Assembly (NCBI GenBank): GCA_017550625.1
Contig: JAFZOL010000057.1
Location: 1 to 60,158, forward strand
Direction of reading: 5' to 3'
Length of the DNA: 60,158 nt
From: Clostridia bacterium
GTDB lineage: Bacteria > Bacillota > Clostridia > Oscillospirales > Acutalibacteraceae
Each line of letters starts with the position of its first letter. The first letter of the stretch is position 1. The notes below the pieces were generated by a model. The model searched no databases, was not told where the DNA came from, and saw only the letters and a list, made by a program, of their open reading frames with translations. A program made the position numbers and the translations under genes. Of this stretch, positions 1-7,812 are shown piece by piece.

Positions 1-1930
1 CGATGCCGATGTCCGCAGCCTTGATGGACGGCGCATCGTTCACGCCGTCGCCGGTCATGGCGGTCACCATGCCGCGGGCTTTCCAGGCGCGCACGATCTT
101 GGTCTTATGTTCGGGCTGCACGCGGGCGTAAACGGAATACTTCACGACCTCGTCCACCATCTCTTCGTCGGTGAACTTGTCGAGCTCCGCGCCCATGATG
201 GCCTGCGAGGTATCCGCGATGATGCCGAGCTCCCTGCCGATGGCCACGGCGGTGTCGAGGTGGTCGCCGGTGATCATGATCGGCACGATGCCGGCGCCGC
301 GGCACTCTTCGATGGCGGCCTTCACTTCGGGGCGTACGGGGTCGATCATGCCGGTCAGGCCCACGAACACCAGCTCTTTTTCAAGCGTGGTTGCTTCATA
401 ATCGGCGGGCTCGGCCACGTGCGCGCGCATCGAAAGCGCCAGCACGCGCAGGGCCTTGTCGGCCATCGCCTTGTTGCCCGCGAGGATATCCTTTTTCAGC
501 TCGTCGGTCATCGGGACGGTCCTGCCGCCGACCAGAGCGTGCGTGCATTTTTTCAGGATCTCGTCCGGCGCGCCCTTGGTGAACTGAATGATGCCGTCCT
601 TGGTCTTATGCACCGTGGACATCATCTTTCTGCCCGAGTCGAACGGCGCCTCGCCGATGCGGGGGTTCTCTTCCACAAGGCCGCCCTTCGGCATGCCGAG
701 CTTGTTCGCGTAATTCACGAGGGCTGCCTCGGTGGGTTCGCCCACGGCGTTGCCGGTCTCGTCGAGGTTCGCGTCGCTGCACAGCGCCATGCCGCGCGCC
801 AGCAGCTTTTCGTCGTCGCCGTAATAATCGACGACGGTCATCTTGTTCTGCGTCAGCGTGCCCGTCTTATCCGAACAGATGATCTGCGTGCAGCCCAGCG
901 TTTCCACGGCGGTGAGCTTGCGGATCAGCGCCTGGCGCTTACTCATCGCGGTCACGCCGATCGAAAGGATGATCGTGACCACGGCGGGCAGGCCTTCGGG
1001 GATGGCGGCCACCGCCAGCGCGATCGCGGCGATGAAGGTCGACAACCCGATGTTGCCGAGCAGCGCCATCGAGAAGGGCTCGGTGGAGGTAATGAGGCTC
1101 TCAACGAGGCCCACGACGAACACCAGCACGCTGATGCCGATCACGAGCTTCGTGAGGAACTTCGAAAGCTCCGCCATCTTGATCTGCAGCGGGGTCTGCT
1201 CGTCCTCGGCCTGGGCCAGGGCGTCGGCGATCTTGCCCATCTCGGTGTCCATGCCGGTGCCGGTCACCACGGCCTTGCCGCGGCCGTACACCACGGTGGA
1301 GCCGGAATACAGCATATTGCGGCGGTCGCCGAGCGGCACGTCTTCGGTGTCTTTCTTGAGCATCAGCGCCTCGACCATCTTGGTCACGGGCACGCTCTCA
1401 CCGGTCAGGGCGGCCTCTTCGGCCTTCATCGAATAGCTCTCGAGGATGCGGCAGTCCGCGGGCACGGCGTCGCCGGCCTCGAGCACCACCACGTCGCCCA
1501 CCACGATGTCTTCGCTCTTGATCGTCACGATCTTGCCGTCGCGGATCACGTGTGAGGTGGCCGCCGTCATCTGCATCAAAGCTTCCATCGCGGCCTCGGC
1601 CTTCGATTCCTGCACGAGGCTCATGATCGTGTTGATGATGACCACCACGAGGATGATCATCACGTCGGCGAATTCCGACAGCGTGGGCTTGCCGCCCGTC
1701 TGGATCACGGCCACCACGGCCTGAATGCCGGCGGCGACGAGCAGCATGATGATCATCGGGTCCGCGAGGGCGGAGAAGATCTTTTTCAGCAGGCTGTCCT
1801 TTTCGGCTTCCTTGAGCTTGTTCTTGCCGTTCGCGGCGAGCCGGGCTTCGGCCTCGGCGGAAGTAAGGCCGTTATCGTTCGACCCGACTTCTTTGAGTAC
1901 CGTCGCGTTGTCTTCCAGGTAAAACTTCAT
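1..1930 (-). CDS. P-type cation-transporting ATPase, type IIA (Ca2+/Mn2+-like), C-terminus cut by window edge
   Basis: About 643 codons of a P-type ATPase are visible, reading from the ATG at 1930 to the window edge. The N-terminal cation-ATPase domain is followed by two membrane segments and the actuator TGES motif (LTGESVPV). The fourth-helix PEGLP motif is typical of type IIA Ca2+/Mn2+ pumps. The phosphorylation site is DKTGTLT, with its aspartate near residue 354. The frame ends inside the hinge motif TGDGVNDAPSIKAADIG, so the last membrane helices lie outside the window. By family, the protein uses ATP to expel a divalent cation across the plasma membrane. The leader is a yybP-ykoY-like element, a class that senses Mn2+ and often controls such ATPases, so Mn2+ export is the favoured role. 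Ca2+ remains possible because the motifs do not separate the two. Confidence 0.93.
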   Translation of the reverse strand, partial: MKFYLEDNATVLKEVGSNDNGLTSAEAEARLAANGKNKLKEAEKDSLLKKIFSALADPMIIMLLVAAGIQAVVAVIQTGGKPTLSEFADVMIILVVVIINTIMSLVQESKAEAAMEALMQMTAATSHVIRDGKIVTIKSEDIVVGDVVVLEAGDAVPADCRILESYSMKAEEAALTGESVPVTKMVEALMLKKDTEDVPLGDRRNMLYSGSTVVYGRGKAVVTGTGMDTEMGKIADALAQAEDEQTPLQIKMAELSKFLTKLVIGISVLVFVVGLVESLITSTEPFSMALLGNIGLSTFIAAIALAVAAIPEGLPAVVTIILSIGVTAMSKRQALIRKLTAVETLGCTQIICSDKTGTLTQNKMTVVDYYGDDEKLLARGMALCSDANLDETGNAVGEPTEAALVNYANKLGMPKGGLVEENPRIGEAPFDSGRKMMSTVHKTKDGIIQFTKGAPDEILKKCTHALVGGRTVPMTDELKKDILAGNKAMADKALRVLALSMRAHVAEPADYEATTLEKELVFVGLTGMIDPVRPEVKAAIEECRGAGIVPIMITGDHLDTAVAIGRELGIIADTSQAIMGAELDKFTDEEMVDEVVKYSVYARVQPEHKTKIVRAWKARGMVTAMTGDGVNDAPSIKAADIGI

Positions 1931-1991
1931 TTTCGTTTCATCCTTTCGTTGGATTGCGGCGGGCTTTGCCCCGCCGGGGGATTCTTAAAAG

Positions 1992-2119
1992 AAAAAGACC
2001 CCTGACCACAGTTTCGTGCGGTCAAAGGTCTTGCTACCGAAGTTGGGCGGACCGCCAGGCGTTTCAGCCGGCTGTTGACGGTCAGCTCGGACCGAGGTCC
2101 TCAAGCTACTCCCCTTTAA
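1992..2119 (-). promoter_or_regulatory. yybP-ykoY-type (manganese) riboswitch with intrinsic terminator
   Basis: On the minus strand the leader opens with AAAGGGGAGTAGC (about 2105-2117), the signature start of the yybP-ykoY class. It then carries conserved-looking internal segments and ends in a stem pairing AAGACCTTTGACC with GGTCAGGGGTCTT, followed by a T run (1992-2032). The terminator lies about 60 nt before the P-type ATPase ATG. Known members bind Mn2+ and turn on exporters. The motif match is by eye; a covariance search with the Rfam yybP-ykoY model would decide. Confidence 0.85.
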
Positions 2120-2127
2120 TCGCAGTT

Positions 2128-2156
2128 ATCATATCATATATTTACACACGCGTCAA
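2128..2156 (-). promoter_or_regulatory. SigA-type promoter of the riboswitch/ATPase transcript
   Basis: Minus-strand TTGACG (2151-2156) and TATGAT (2128-2133) are separated by 17 nt. The predicted transcript starts just before the riboswitch signature, so the leader is transcribed independently of trkH upstream. Confidence 0.75.
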
Positions 2157-2186
2157 GAGGGAATTTGCCGCGCGGGGGTGCCGTTT

Positions 2187-3632
2187 TTACTTTCTCTGCC
2201 AGGTCGCCGGCGCCACGGCGAGCAGGACGGGGAAGATCTCGAGCCTGCCGAGCAGCATCGCGAGTGTGAGCGTCAGCTTTGAGAGGGTTGTCATGCCCGC
2301 GTAGCTCGCCGTCGGGCCCACCGCCCCGAGGCCGGGGCCGATGTTGTTGAAGCACGCGGCCGTCGCCGTGAGCGAGGTCTCGATGTTGAATTGGTCCACG
2401 CTCACCACGAGGAAGCACAACGCGAAGCACAGCATATAGAGCGCGAAATAGTTGAGGGTGTTGTGCACCACGGTCTCGTCGAGCTTCTTGCCCTCGAGCC
2501 GCAGGCTGCGCACGCTTTTGGGATGCAGCAGCCGCATGATCTCGCGGTGCATGCTCTTGAACAATATCATCACGCGCGAGACCTTCAGGCCGCCGCCGGT
2601 GGAGCCCGCCGACGCGCCGACGAACATCAGAAGCACCAGCACGGTCCGCGAAAAATGGGGCCACCGGTCGAAGTCGGTCGTCGAAAAGCCCGTCGTGGTC
2701 AGAATGGAGCTGACCTGGAACGCCGCGTGGCGTACCGTTTCGCCGAGGGTGGCGTACATCGAGCGGATGTTGATCGCGATCGCCGCGGCTGAGATCACCG
2801 CGATGGCGGCGTAGGTGCGAAGCTCCGTGCTCCTGACCGCCTGCCCGATCTTTTTCACGAGGATCAGGTAATAAATATTAAAGTTCACGCCGAACAGGAA
2901 CATGAACACGGTCACGACCCATTGCAGATAGGCGGAATCGTAAGCGCCCATCGAGGCTGCCTGCGAGCTGAAGCCGCCGGTACCGGCCGAGCCGAACGCG
3001 TGGATGAAGCAGTCGAACAGCGGCATTTTGCCGACCCACAGCAGCGCCACCTCGAGCAGCGTCATGCCCATGTAGATGAGATACAAAATCTTCGCGGTCT
3101 CGCGGGCGCGCGGTACAAGCTTGCCCACGATCGGCCCCGGGATCTCGGCGCGCATGATATGGATCGAGCGGTCGCCCATGTTCGAGATCGCCATCACGAA
3201 CACCAATATCCCCATGCCGCCGAGCCAGTGGGTGAAGCTGCGCCAGAACAGGTTCGCGTGCGACATGGCGGGGATGTCCGTCAAGATCGACGCGCCTGTG
3301 GTCGTAAAGCCGCTCATGGTCTCGAACAGGGCGTTGACGTAGTTCGGGATGTCGCCGGTGATCACGAAGGGCAGGGCCCCCACGAGGCTCATCAGCACCC
3401 ACGTGAGCGCCACGATCACGAAGCCCTCGCGCGCGTAGATCACCTTCGTCCACGGCTTCACCACGCGCTGCCCGATCACCGACAGCACAAAGGTCGCCGC
3501 GCCCACGCATAGATAGACGAGGGCGTGGCGCGTTTCGCCGTAGATGAGCCCCACCAGAGCCGGCAGCAGCAGCACGGCCGCCGCCACCTTAAGGATCTGC
3601 AGGGGCATATACAGGATCATCCGTCTGTTCAT
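2187..3632 (-). CDS. trkH: Potassium uptake protein TrkH/KtrB family (membrane subunit)
   Basis: This 481-aa membrane protein is the K+ channel-like subunit of the Trk/Ktr uptake system. It has many hydrophobic helices and four pore-loop repeats, each with a filter glycine: MSGFTTTGAS, GSAGTGGFSS, SSILTTTGFSTTDF and NNIGPGLGAVGPT. The length matches TrkH proteins. Its ATG overlaps the TGA of trkA (ATGA), so the two are translationally coupled, and together they form a complete K+ uptake system. No clear terminator is visible between its stop and the following riboswitch promoter. Confidence 0.93.
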   Translation of the reverse strand: MNRRMILYMPLQILKVAAAVLLLPALVGLIYGETRHALVYLCVGAATFVLSVIGQRVVKPWTKVIYAREGFVIVALTWVLMSLVGALPFVITGDIPNYVNALFETMSGFTTTGASILTDIPAMSHANLFWRSFTHWLGGMGILVFVMAISNMGDRSIHIMRAEIPGPIVGKLVPRARETAKILYLIYMGMTLLEVALLWVGKMPLFDCFIHAFGSAGTGGFSSQAASMGAYDSAYLQWVVTVFMFLFGVNFNIYYLILVKKIGQAVRSTELRTYAAIAVISAAAIAINIRSMYATLGETVRHAAFQVSSILTTTGFSTTDFDRWPHFSRTVLVLLMFVGASAGSTGGGLKVSRVMILFKSMHREIMRLLHPKSVRSLRLEGKKLDETVVHNTLNYFALYMLCFALCFLVVSVDQFNIETSLTATAACFNNIGPGLGAVGPTASYAGMTTLSKLTLTLAMLLGRLEIFPVLLAVAPATWQRK

Positions 3633-4999
3633 TTCCTGCCTCCGGCCATGATATCCGAGAGCTCCACGAGCTTGCGTCCGGCGGTCACCACGATCACGCG
3701 GTCGCCGGGCTCAATGGTGTCGCTGCCGGTAGGGATCAGGGTCTTGCGCCCGCGCGAGATGCCGGCGATCAGGGTGTTCGGCTGGAGCTTGAGGTCCCTG
3801 AGCTCCACGCCCTTGCCGCGGAATTCCGGCGTCACCACGAATTCGATCGCCTCGGCCTTTTCGTCCGCGATGCGGTAAAGCGTTTCGATCTTGCTGCCTT
3901 CGGCTGTATTCAGGGCGCGGGCGTAACGCGTCACCACGTCCGTCACGGCCTTTTTGGGCGAGATCACGGTCTCAAGCCCCAGATCGCCCGCGATTCCCGT
4001 AAGCTCGGTGCGGTTGACCTTGGTGATCACGCGCTTCACGCCGAGCTTCGACGCGAACACCGACAGAAGGATATTCTCTTCGTCCGTGCCGGTGAGCGCC
4101 ACGAAGGCGTCGACGCTGCGGATGCCCTCTTCGAACAGCAGGTCCTGATGCGTGCCGTCGCCCTCCACGACCGACACCGAGGGCAAAAGGTCCGCGAGCT
4201 CCCGGCAGCGGACGGGATCCTTGTCGATGATCTTCACGCTTTTGCCGAGAAAGTCGAGCCTGCGCGCCAGATAATACGAGGCGCGGCTGCCGCCGAGGAT
4301 CATGATCGAGCGGGCGGTCTTCGTGGTCAGGTGCATCTTTTTGAGAAGGCGCTGCATCTCGCCCGGCGACGCGATCACGCCGATCTTGTCGTCCGCGAGC
4401 AGGGTAAAGCGCCCGTCCGGGATTATCACGTCCTCGCCGCGCTGCACGTAGCACACGAGAAACAGGCCTTTATACTTTTCGCGCAGGTCCCACAGGGTGA
4501 GGCCGCACACGGGGTTGTCCTGCTTGAGGCGCAGCTCCACCATCTCGATGTTCTTGCCCGAAAACGTGTCGATGCGGGCGGCCGAGGGCAGCCTGAGCAG
4601 GTTGAACACCTGCTGGCCCGCGAGCAGGTCGGGGTTCAGCGCCATCGAGAGCTGTAATTCCTGCTTGAGAAAGCCGAGGTTGCCCTCGTTATAGTCGGTG
4701 GTGCGGATGCGCGCGATCGTGTGCTTCGCGCCGAGCCTGCGCGCGAACAGGCAGGCGAGCATGTTCATCTCGTCCTTTTCGGTCACGCTGACGAACAGGT
4801 CCGCCTTGCCGGCCTCCGCCTCGAGCAGCACGTCGTAGTCGGCGGCGCTGCCGGTCAGGCCGTTCACGTCGTAGCGGTTGATGAGTTCCTCAACCGCGGC
4901 GCCTTTGATATCCACAACGGTCACGTTGTGCCCCTCGCCCACGAGGGCGTGGGTGATCGCGGTGCCGATCTTTCCGCATCCGGCAACAATGATTTTCAT
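3629..4999 (-). CDS. trkA: Trk system potassium uptake protein TrkA (regulatory RCK subunit)
   Basis: The 456-aa cytosolic protein has two RCK units. The first begins MKIIVAGCGKIGTAITHAL, with the GxGxxG nucleotide-binding turn, and ends in a TrkA-C domain. The second starts near residue 230 with a glycine-rich turn (SIMILGGSRASYYLARRL), followed by a second TrkA-C domain. TrkA binds nucleotides and gates TrkH. The start is supported by GGAGAG a few bases upstream and a promoter at 5031-5059. It is first in the trkA-trkH operon. Confidence 0.93.
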   Translation of the reverse strand: MKIIVAGCGKIGTAITHALVGEGHNVTVVDIKGAAVEELINRYDVNGLTGSAADYDVLLEAEAGKADLFVSVTEKDEMNMLACLFARRLGAKHTIARIRTTDYNEGNLGFLKQELQLSMALNPDLLAGQQVFNLLRLPSAARIDTFSGKNIEMVELRLKQDNPVCGLTLWDLREKYKGLFLVCYVQRGEDVIIPDGRFTLLADDKIGVIASPGEMQRLLKKMHLTTKTARSIMILGGSRASYYLARRLDFLGKSVKIIDKDPVRCRELADLLPSVSVVEGDGTHQDLLFEEGIRSVDAFVALTGTDEENILLSVFASKLGVKRVITKVNRTELTGIAGDLGLETVISPKKAVTDVVTRYARALNTAEGSKIETLYRIADEKAEAIEFVVTPEFRGKGVELRDLKLQPNTLIAGISRGRKTLIPTGSDTIEPGDRVIVVTAGRKLVELSDIMAGGRK

Positions 5000-5030
5000 A
5001 CGATCTCTCCGTAGTCGGTTTGATTCTTAT

Positions 5031-5059
5031 ATTTTACACCTTTTTTTTCTTGTTGTAAA
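5031..5059 (-). promoter_or_regulatory. Promoter of trkA-trkH
   Basis: Minus-strand TTTACA (5054-5059) and TAAAAT (5031-5036) with a 17-nt spacer lie about 35 nt upstream of the trkA ATG. It stands back to back with the alkaline phosphatase promoter. Confidence 0.6.
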
Positions 5060-5084
5060 GAGAAAGTTTCGTCTCCCGCCCGCC

Positions 5085-5113
5085 TTGACAGGCGGAATGC
5101 GGCATGCTACAAT
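5085..5113 (+). promoter_or_regulatory. Consensus SigA promoter of the alkaline phosphatase gene
   Basis: TTGACA (5085-5090) and TACAAT (5108-5113) are separated by exactly 17 nt, and the gene starts 25 nt further on. No obvious Pho box (repeated TTAACA-like words) was seen, so phosphate control cannot be claimed. Confidence 0.8.
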
Positions 5114-5138
5114 AAGAAACCGGAACGGAGGCGAAACG

Positions 5139-6314
5139 ATGGAACGGTTCCGGCGCCTGACGGCGCTCGCGGCGGCGTTCGTGCTGCTTTTCATATGCGC
5201 GCTGCCCGCCGCTGCCCAAAAGGGGAGCGGTGAGGGCATCCGCAACGTGATCTTCATGATCGGCGACGGCATGGGGTTCAACCATCTGCGCCTCGCCGAG
5301 CAGGAGGGGTACGAACTCTTCATGCAAGAGAACGCCGACCTCGCGGGCGAGAGCCGCACGCGTTCCACCATTGAAGTCACCGACTCCGCCGCCGGCGCCA
5401 CCGCCCTCTCGGCTGGGGTGCGCACCGCCAACGCGTGCGTGGGCGTTTACCCGTCCGACGTGCTCGGGCTTTTCACTGCGCCGCGCCTCATCACTGAAGC
5501 CGCGCGCGGCCTCGGCATGAGGGTCGGCGTGGTCACTACGGACCTGACCTCCGGCGCCACGCCCGCGGGCTTCACGGCGCACACGCTCAACCGGAACCAG
5601 CCGGGCGAGATCACGCGCGACCAGCTGAAAACGGGCTTCGACCTCATCTGGGGCGCGAATGAAGCGGCTGCCGACCCTGCCGATATCGCCGCAGCGGGCT
5701 ATACCCGCGTTTCATCGCGCGAGGACCTCGCTTCTCTTGCCCCCGGCGACAAAAGCTTCGGGCAGTTCAGCCTCAACACCTGGAAGCTCGAAACCGACGC
5801 CGACGACCCTTCGCCCACGCTCAAAGAGATGACCGAAGAGGCGCTCCGGCTCCTCTCTTCGGACGCCGGTCACGGCTTTTTCCTGATGGTCGAGGGCGCG
5901 CACATCGACAAGTGGTCCCACTTGAAGCCGGGCGGCGTCGCGGATTCGCCCTATAAGCGGCAGAACGCCGCCGAGGCGGTCAAGGCCTTCGACCGGGCGG
6001 TCGAGGCGGCTGTGGACTTCGCGCGGCGCGACGGCCACACCCTCGTGATCGTCACCGCCGACCACGAGACCGGCAACCTCTACGCCGAAAACGGCGAATA
6101 TGTCTTCCATTCGTGGTCGCACACCGGCGTCAACGTGCCCGTGTTCGTCTACGGCAGCGACACCTTCATCGAAAACGGGCAGGCCGTGGATAACTATGAA
6201 CTGCCGGTGCGCGTCGCGAAGGCGCTCGGCTGGGACGAAGCGGTATTCCCCGCCGTGGAGCCCGGCGACCTCACCGATAAGCTCGCCGAAGCGCTCCTGC
6301 GCCTCGCGGGCTGA
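5139..6314 (+). CDS. Secreted alkaline phosphatase
   Basis: The 391-aa product hydrolyses phosphate monoesters outside the membrane. A signal peptide (MERFRRLTALAAAFVLLFICALPAAAQ) precedes the catalytic fold. GDGMG near residue 43 supplies a metal ligand, DSAAGATA gives the nucleophilic serine (about S83), EGAHIDKWSH contributes a metal-binding glutamate (about E252), TADHETGN gives D308/H309 and SWSHTG gives H328. These match the PhoA two-zinc, one-magnesium site. The frame is open further upstream, but the ATG at 5139 has GGAGGC eight bases before it and begins the signal peptide. It is a single-gene unit with its own promoter and a terminator at 6334-6364. Confidence 0.93.
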   Translation: MERFRRLTALAAAFVLLFICALPAAAQKGSGEGIRNVIFMIGDGMGFNHLRLAEQEGYELFMQENADLAGESRTRSTIEVTDSAAGATALSAGVRTANACVGVYPSDVLGLFTAPRLITEAARGLGMRVGVVTTDLTSGATPAGFTAHTLNRNQPGEITRDQLKTGFDLIWGANEAAADPADIAAAGYTRVSSREDLASLAPGDKSFGQFSLNTWKLETDADDPSPTLKEMTEEALRLLSSDAGHGFFLMVEGAHIDKWSHLKPGGVADSPYKRQNAAEAVKAFDRAVEAAVDFARRDGHTLVIVTADHETGNLYAENGEYVFHSWSHTGVNVPVFVYGSDTFIENGQAVDNYELPVRVAKALGWDEAVFPAVEPGDLTDKLAEALLRLAG

Positions 6315-6333
6315 TGCCCGATCAATACAAAAT

Positions 6334-6364
6334 GACCGCCGGGATCCTCCGACGGTCTTTCTGT
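6334..6364. terminator. Terminator between convergent genes
   Basis: The hairpin GACCG...CGGTC carries one internal mismatch and is followed by CTTTCTGTTT on the plus strand. It lies between the convergent alkaline phosphatase and metallophosphoesterase genes. The minus-strand side (ATTTTGT) is weaker. Confidence 0.6.
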
Positions 6365-7690
6365 TTATTTCCGCTTCGCCCTGCCGAAGGTCCGCCCGCG
6401 CGGGTCGCCGGGCGCGTCGTACACGGCGGGGTCGTACTGCATCTTCACGTCCTCTTTGCCGTCGAGAGCGTATTTGTCCTGATAATAGCTTTCCGACCGG
6501 CAGCCGAACGATCCGTCGGGGTTTACCTCGATCACGGTGCACCCGCGCTGGCCGCCCACGCGGGCGATGCCCGGCATGGCGAGGTAGTCCACGCTCTTGC
6601 CGTAGGTGAGCCGCACGCCCCGATACTCCACCGAAAACGTGTTATAGTGGTCGTGCCCGCAGAAAAAGCCCTGCGTGGAGCCGAGCGCGATCGCGGTCTC
6701 GAACAGGTCGTCCTCGCCCACACCGCAGTATACGACCTTATGGCTGTCCGACGCCGCCCCGTACACGTAGCGCACGTTTTCGGTGTTCCGGCAGCCGTTG
6801 TCGAGAAACTCATACCACGCGTCGCGGTATTCGGTGAGCGGGATGTGGAAAAACGCGAGCGAATTCACGGCCGCGCCGTTCGCTTTTTCGTATTCCCCGA
6901 GCGTGCGCGCGTACCACGCGACCTGGTTCTCGTGGATATTGTCGTATTTCCACGTGAGCCATCCGAGGGCTCTGTCCCTGCGGTAGTCGTGCGAGTCAAA
7001 GAGATAGAGGAGCTGCGTATACGCCCCTTCGCTGTTTCGCACCGAAACGATCTGGTTGCCAACGCCGTCGACGTCGGTCGGGCCGCGGCGGAACAGGCAG
7101 TGCGGATAGTCCCCGCTCTCATAGAACGCGCCGATCTCTTCGCGCGTGTAGTAAGAATAGCTCTCCGCGTCGTGATTGCCGAGGGTCAGCGTCCAGTACA
7201 CGCCGAGCCGCTCCATCAGGGCGGCGAACATTTTTGCCGGGGTCAGGTTGTTGAGCGTGCCGGACTGGAAGGGGATCGGGTACCCCACGTCGCCCGTCAC
7301 GATCACGAGGTCGGGCTTTTCGGCCGCCAGCATCGCCGCCACGCACCCGAGCGCCATCGCGTCCTTTTTGAGCGACATCCACCCGCAGCCGAGGTGGATA
7401 TCGGTAAGCTGCACGATCTTGAGCGTCCGGTCGGTCACGAAGCTCACGTTCCCGAACGCGTCCGTATCGGGCACGAGCCGGTCCTCCGGATAGTCGACGG
7501 GGGAGAGGGCCTCGACCTTTCGCATATTCGAGCGGTTGCCGAGCGCGCCGACGCCCGCCCCGAGCGCGATGAGCGCGCATAAAACGAGCAGCAGGATCAA
7601 ACACACCTTCAGTCGCTTTTTTGCCTGTGCGCCGCGTTTTTGTCCCGTTTTCGCCTCTTCGCGTACGGCCTCTTTCTCAAGCGTCTCCAC
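6365..7690 (-). CDS. Membrane-anchored calcineurin-like metallophosphoesterase
   Basis: The 441-aa protein starts at a GTG at 7690 preceded by GGGAGGAGG. A basic cytosolic stretch leads to one membrane helix (about residues 28-50, VCLILLLVLCALIALGAG), so the catalytic domain should face outside. Metallophosphoesterase motifs appear in order: DIHLG, GDVG, GNHDAE, a later histidine region (FFHIPL) and GHDHYN. These form a two-metal site for phosphomonoesters, phosphodiesters or nucleotides; the substrate cannot be read from the sequence. A lysine/arginine-rich C-terminus ends the protein. It is transcribed away from the glycoside hydrolase gene at 7813 from its own promoter. Confidence 0.87.
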   Translation of the reverse strand: METLEKEAVREEAKTGQKRGAQAKKRLKVCLILLLVLCALIALGAGVGALGNRSNMRKVEALSPVDYPEDRLVPDTDAFGNVSFVTDRTLKIVQLTDIHLGCGWMSLKKDAMALGCVAAMLAAEKPDLVIVTGDVGYPIPFQSGTLNNLTPAKMFAALMERLGVYWTLTLGNHDAESYSYYTREEIGAFYESGDYPHCLFRRGPTDVDGVGNQIVSVRNSEGAYTQLLYLFDSHDYRRDRALGWLTWKYDNIHENQVAWYARTLGEYEKANGAAVNSLAFFHIPLTEYRDAWYEFLDNGCRNTENVRYVYGAASDSHKVVYCGVGEDDLFETAIALGSTQGFFCGHDHYNTFSVEYRGVRLTYGKSVDYLAMPGIARVGGQRGCTVIEVNPDGSFGCRSESYYQDKYALDGKEDVKMQYDPAVYDAPGDPRGRTFGRAKRK

Positions 7691-7717
7691 GTTCCGCCTC
7701 CTCCCGGTTTTTTTACC

Positions 7718-7746
7718 ATTATACCACCCGGAACCGCCCGGCGCAA
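7718..7746 (-). promoter_or_regulatory. Promoter of the metallophosphoesterase gene
   Basis: Minus-strand TTGCGC (7741-7746) and TATAAT (7718-7723), spacer 17 nt. Its -35 box lies only 8 nt from the -35 box of the divergent promoter at 7755, so one regulator could affect both genes. Confidence 0.65.
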
Positions 7747-7754
7747 CAAAAGAC

Positions 7755-7783
7755 TTGCATTTTTTGCGGCGGGGGTCTATGAT
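7755..7783 (+). promoter_or_regulatory. Promoter of the glycoside hydrolase gene
   Basis: TTGCAT (7755-7760) and TATGAT (7778-7783), spacer 17 nt, followed by AAAGGAG and the ATG at 7813. Confidence 0.7.
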
Positions 7784-7812
7784 AGAGAAAACGACCCGAA
7801 AGGAGCGGTCCT

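Noticed and set aside
107-1555. 482-aa plus-strand open frame
   Set aside because: Antisense to the P-type ATPase, whose minus-strand frame carries all family motifs but runs off the window edge.
5060-5138. Pho box upstream of the alkaline phosphatase
   Set aside because: No repeated TTAACA-like words at the expected spacing; only a consensus SigA promoter is visible.
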